6,754 nucleotides of DNA from an uncultured bacterium (GTDB lineage: Bacteria; Chloroflexota; Anaerolineae; JACIWP01). Both the position numbers and the translations under genes were made by a program. How positions within the stretch are numbered: position 1 is the first letter of the stretch; the number at the start of each line of letters is the position of its first letter. The notes below the pieces were generated by a model, which was not told where the DNA came from, searched no databases, and saw nothing but the letters and a program-made list of their open reading frames with translations. Location: contig CAIQJD010001036.1 in assembly GCA_903872005.1 (NCBI GenBank), positions 1 to 6,754 of the forward strand, in the 5' to 3' direction. This document shows positions 5,574 through 6,754 of the stretch, in pieces.

Positions 5574-6683
5574 TCATGTTTCTCCTGGGCTGAGCAACGC
5601 GGCGCGCGTTACCCGCACTGATTCAATGTGCAGGCCGTCCATGCGCTCCACCTCGAATTCGTAGCCCTGCCGGCTCAGGCGGTCGCCTTTCTGGGGAATG
5701 CGCCCGAAGTGAGCCAGCAGGAAGCCGGCCAGGGTTTCGAAGCGGTAGAAATCTTCGTCGTCCAGTTGGCGCAAGTCCAGCGCCCCTTTCAGATCATCGA
5801 GCGTCGTGCGCCCGCTCATGAGCCAGACGTCGTCGGTTTGCGCGCGAATGGGCGGTTCCGCGATGCGATCGTACTCGTTGCTCAGATCGCCAACGATCTT
5901 CTCGAAAACGTCCTGCAACGTGACCAGGCCGGCCGTGCCGCCATATTCGTCCAGGACAATAGCCATCTCGGCGTGTTGGCGCTTGAAGGTTTCCAGGAGG
6001 CGCATGGCCGGCATGTTCTCGGAGACGAAGAGCGGGTCGCGGGTGCGCTTGCCGGCCGGCTCATCCAGCTCGGCCGGCCCCAGGCCGATGAGATCGCGCA
6101 GGGAGAGGATGCCGGTGATGTGATCGAGGTCGCCCTGATAGACCGGGATGCGCGAGAGGCCGCTCTTGAGCAGATCGGGCAGGGCTTCGCGCAGGGGTTG
6201 GCCGGCTTCGACCCCGACAATATCGGTGCGCGGCTGCATCATCATCCGCACTTGCAGATCCGAGAGGTCCAGCACCGATTGCAGCATCTCTTGTTCGGTC
6301 TGCTCCAGAGCGCCTTCTTCGACGCCGGTTTCCAGGATGGCTTCGATCTCCTCTTCGGTGATCGCGTTTTCGGCCGTGCGCTCGCCGACGAGGAGCAGGG
6401 CGACCAGCCGGCTGGATGCGTTCAGAAAACGGGTCGCCGGCCGCGCTATGGCGGAGAGGGTCAGGAAGAGGCCGGCGATGCGTCGGGCGAGGGACTCAGG
6501 AGCCAACAGGGCGAGGCGCTTGGGCGCCAACTCGCCCAGCACCAGTGAGAAGTAGGCGATCAGGATGACGACGATGCCCAGAGAGAGCGGCCCGCTGTAG
6601 GGTTGCAGCCCGGGCAGGCGATCCAGGTATTCCTGGAATTCCTGGCTCGAGAGGAATAGCTGGTAGACCAGGAAGAGTAGGAA
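5574..6683 (-). CDS. CNNM/CBS-domain 'hemolysin C/CorC-family' membrane protein, 5' end disrupted
   Basis: A transporter-like protein of the HlyC/CorC (UPF0053) family, associated with divalent cation, probably Mg/Co, efflux. Counting from the GTG at 6542, the family motif ELAPKRLAL ends a CNNM membrane helix (4-12), a further helix lies at 20-52, paired CBS domains span about 100-217 with [18 protein letters not shown] (196-213), and a C-terminal CorC/HlyC domain spans about 234-314. Homology continues upstream of that GTG: the same frame reads [21 protein letters not shown], so the GTG is not the true start. The frame stays open to TAA at 6686-6684 with no ATG, GTG or TTG before 6542. The first CNNM helices (about 60-80 residues) are missing, replaced by sequence unlike the family and then AT-rich DNA. 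So the gene is broken here or the contig is. It heads the cluster with the lipoprotein and xth. Confidence 0.88.
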   Translation of the reverse strand, partial: FLLFLVYQLFLSSQEFQEYLDRLPGLQPYSGPLSLGIVVILIAYFSLVLGELAPKRLALLAPESLARRIAGLFLTLSAIARPATRFLNASSRLVALLLVGERTAENAITEEEIEAILETGVEEGALEQTEQEMLQSVLDLSDLQVRMMMQPRTDIVGVEAGQPLREALPDLLKSGLSRIPVYQGDLDHITGILSLRDLIGLGPAELDEPAGKRTRDPLFVSENMPAMRLLETFKRQHAEMAIVLDEYGGTAGLVTLQDVFEKIVGDLSNEYDRIAEPPIRAQTDDVWLMSGRTTLDDLKGALDLRQLDDEDFYRFETLAGFLLAHFGRIPQKGDRLSRQGYEFEVERMDGLHIESVRVTRAALLSPGET

Positions 6684-6754
6684 TTACAGGAGATAAGGTC
6701 GATTAGAGTTTTTTTTTACGTTGATTTATATTTGCTATAGTTTTTGGCATAAAG
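6684..6754. other. AT-rich tail abutting the truncated CNNM/CBS gene
   Basis: The last 70 or so bases are about 28% G+C by hand count, against about 60% in the preceding 100 bases. They include a run of nine T (6709-6717) and AT-rich words such as TTGATTTATA. No open frame of note crosses it, and it does not continue the CNNM domain. It may be a chimeric assembly end, the edge of an inserted element, or true upstream DNA of a deleted gene. Confidence 0.7.

Noticed and set aside
5253..5621. Gly-Val-rich + strand open frame
   Set aside because: It is the reverse complement of the lipoprotein Thr-Pro linker, a common false gene in such regions.
6620..6651. GAATTC (6636-6641) and CTCGAG (6646-6651) close together, as if a cloning linker, and a CCAGG/CCTGG inverted repeat
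   Set aside because: The transporter reading frame continues through them with family-like residues, so they look coincidental; they are noted only because the composition break lies nearby.

Overview
The window looks like one end of a GC-rich bacterial contig, most likely from the phylum Chloroflexota (Anaerolineae-like). The evidence is indirect: a lipoprotein whose lipobox is followed by a long Thr-Pro linker, a style common in that phylum; an exosortase with an EpsI partner; a palindromic repeat that reads into protein; and dense use of GCCGGC/GGCCGG words. The rRNA pieces are clearly bacterial. No single marker fixes the phylum, so this is an inference.

Layout. (1) Positions 1 to about 469, + strand: the last ~235 nt of a 23S rRNA, a ~100 nt spacer, a complete 5S rRNA, and a terminator that appears to use the extended 5S terminal helix. 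(2) 527-1246, + strand: an uncharacterised six-helix membrane protein with conserved-looking acidic and His residues (DE, HE, EE). (3) 1281-3903, - strand: a three-gene operon, read right to left as a DUF362 protein, an exosortase-family transpeptidase/protease and an EpsI-family exosortase partner. DUF362 and the exosortase overlap by ATGA, and exosortase and EpsI overlap by 28 nt, so all three are probably translated in coupled fashion. A promoter with a perfect TATAAT lies in the 50 nt gap upstream. (4) 3954 to about 6683, - strand: a second tight cluster, read right to left as a CNNM/CBS 'hemolysin C/CorC' membrane protein (5' end disrupted), a Thr-Pro-rich lipoprotein of unknown function, and exodeoxyribonuclease III. 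Lipoprotein and nuclease overlap by GTGA. (5) 6684-6754: a short AT-rich tail with no homology to the gene it abuts, probably a chimeric contig end or the edge of an insertion.

How the genes work together. Exosortase and EpsI form a known surface-protein sorting or polysaccharide-linked pair. The unusual member is the DUF362 protein placed first and translationally coupled to the exosortase; a role in the same surface pathway is inferred from context only. No PEP-CTERM-like substrate or glycosyltransferase is visible here. The most eye-catching sequence feature is a 14-bp perfect palindrome inside the exosortase N-terminus that encodes almost the same peptide on both strands.
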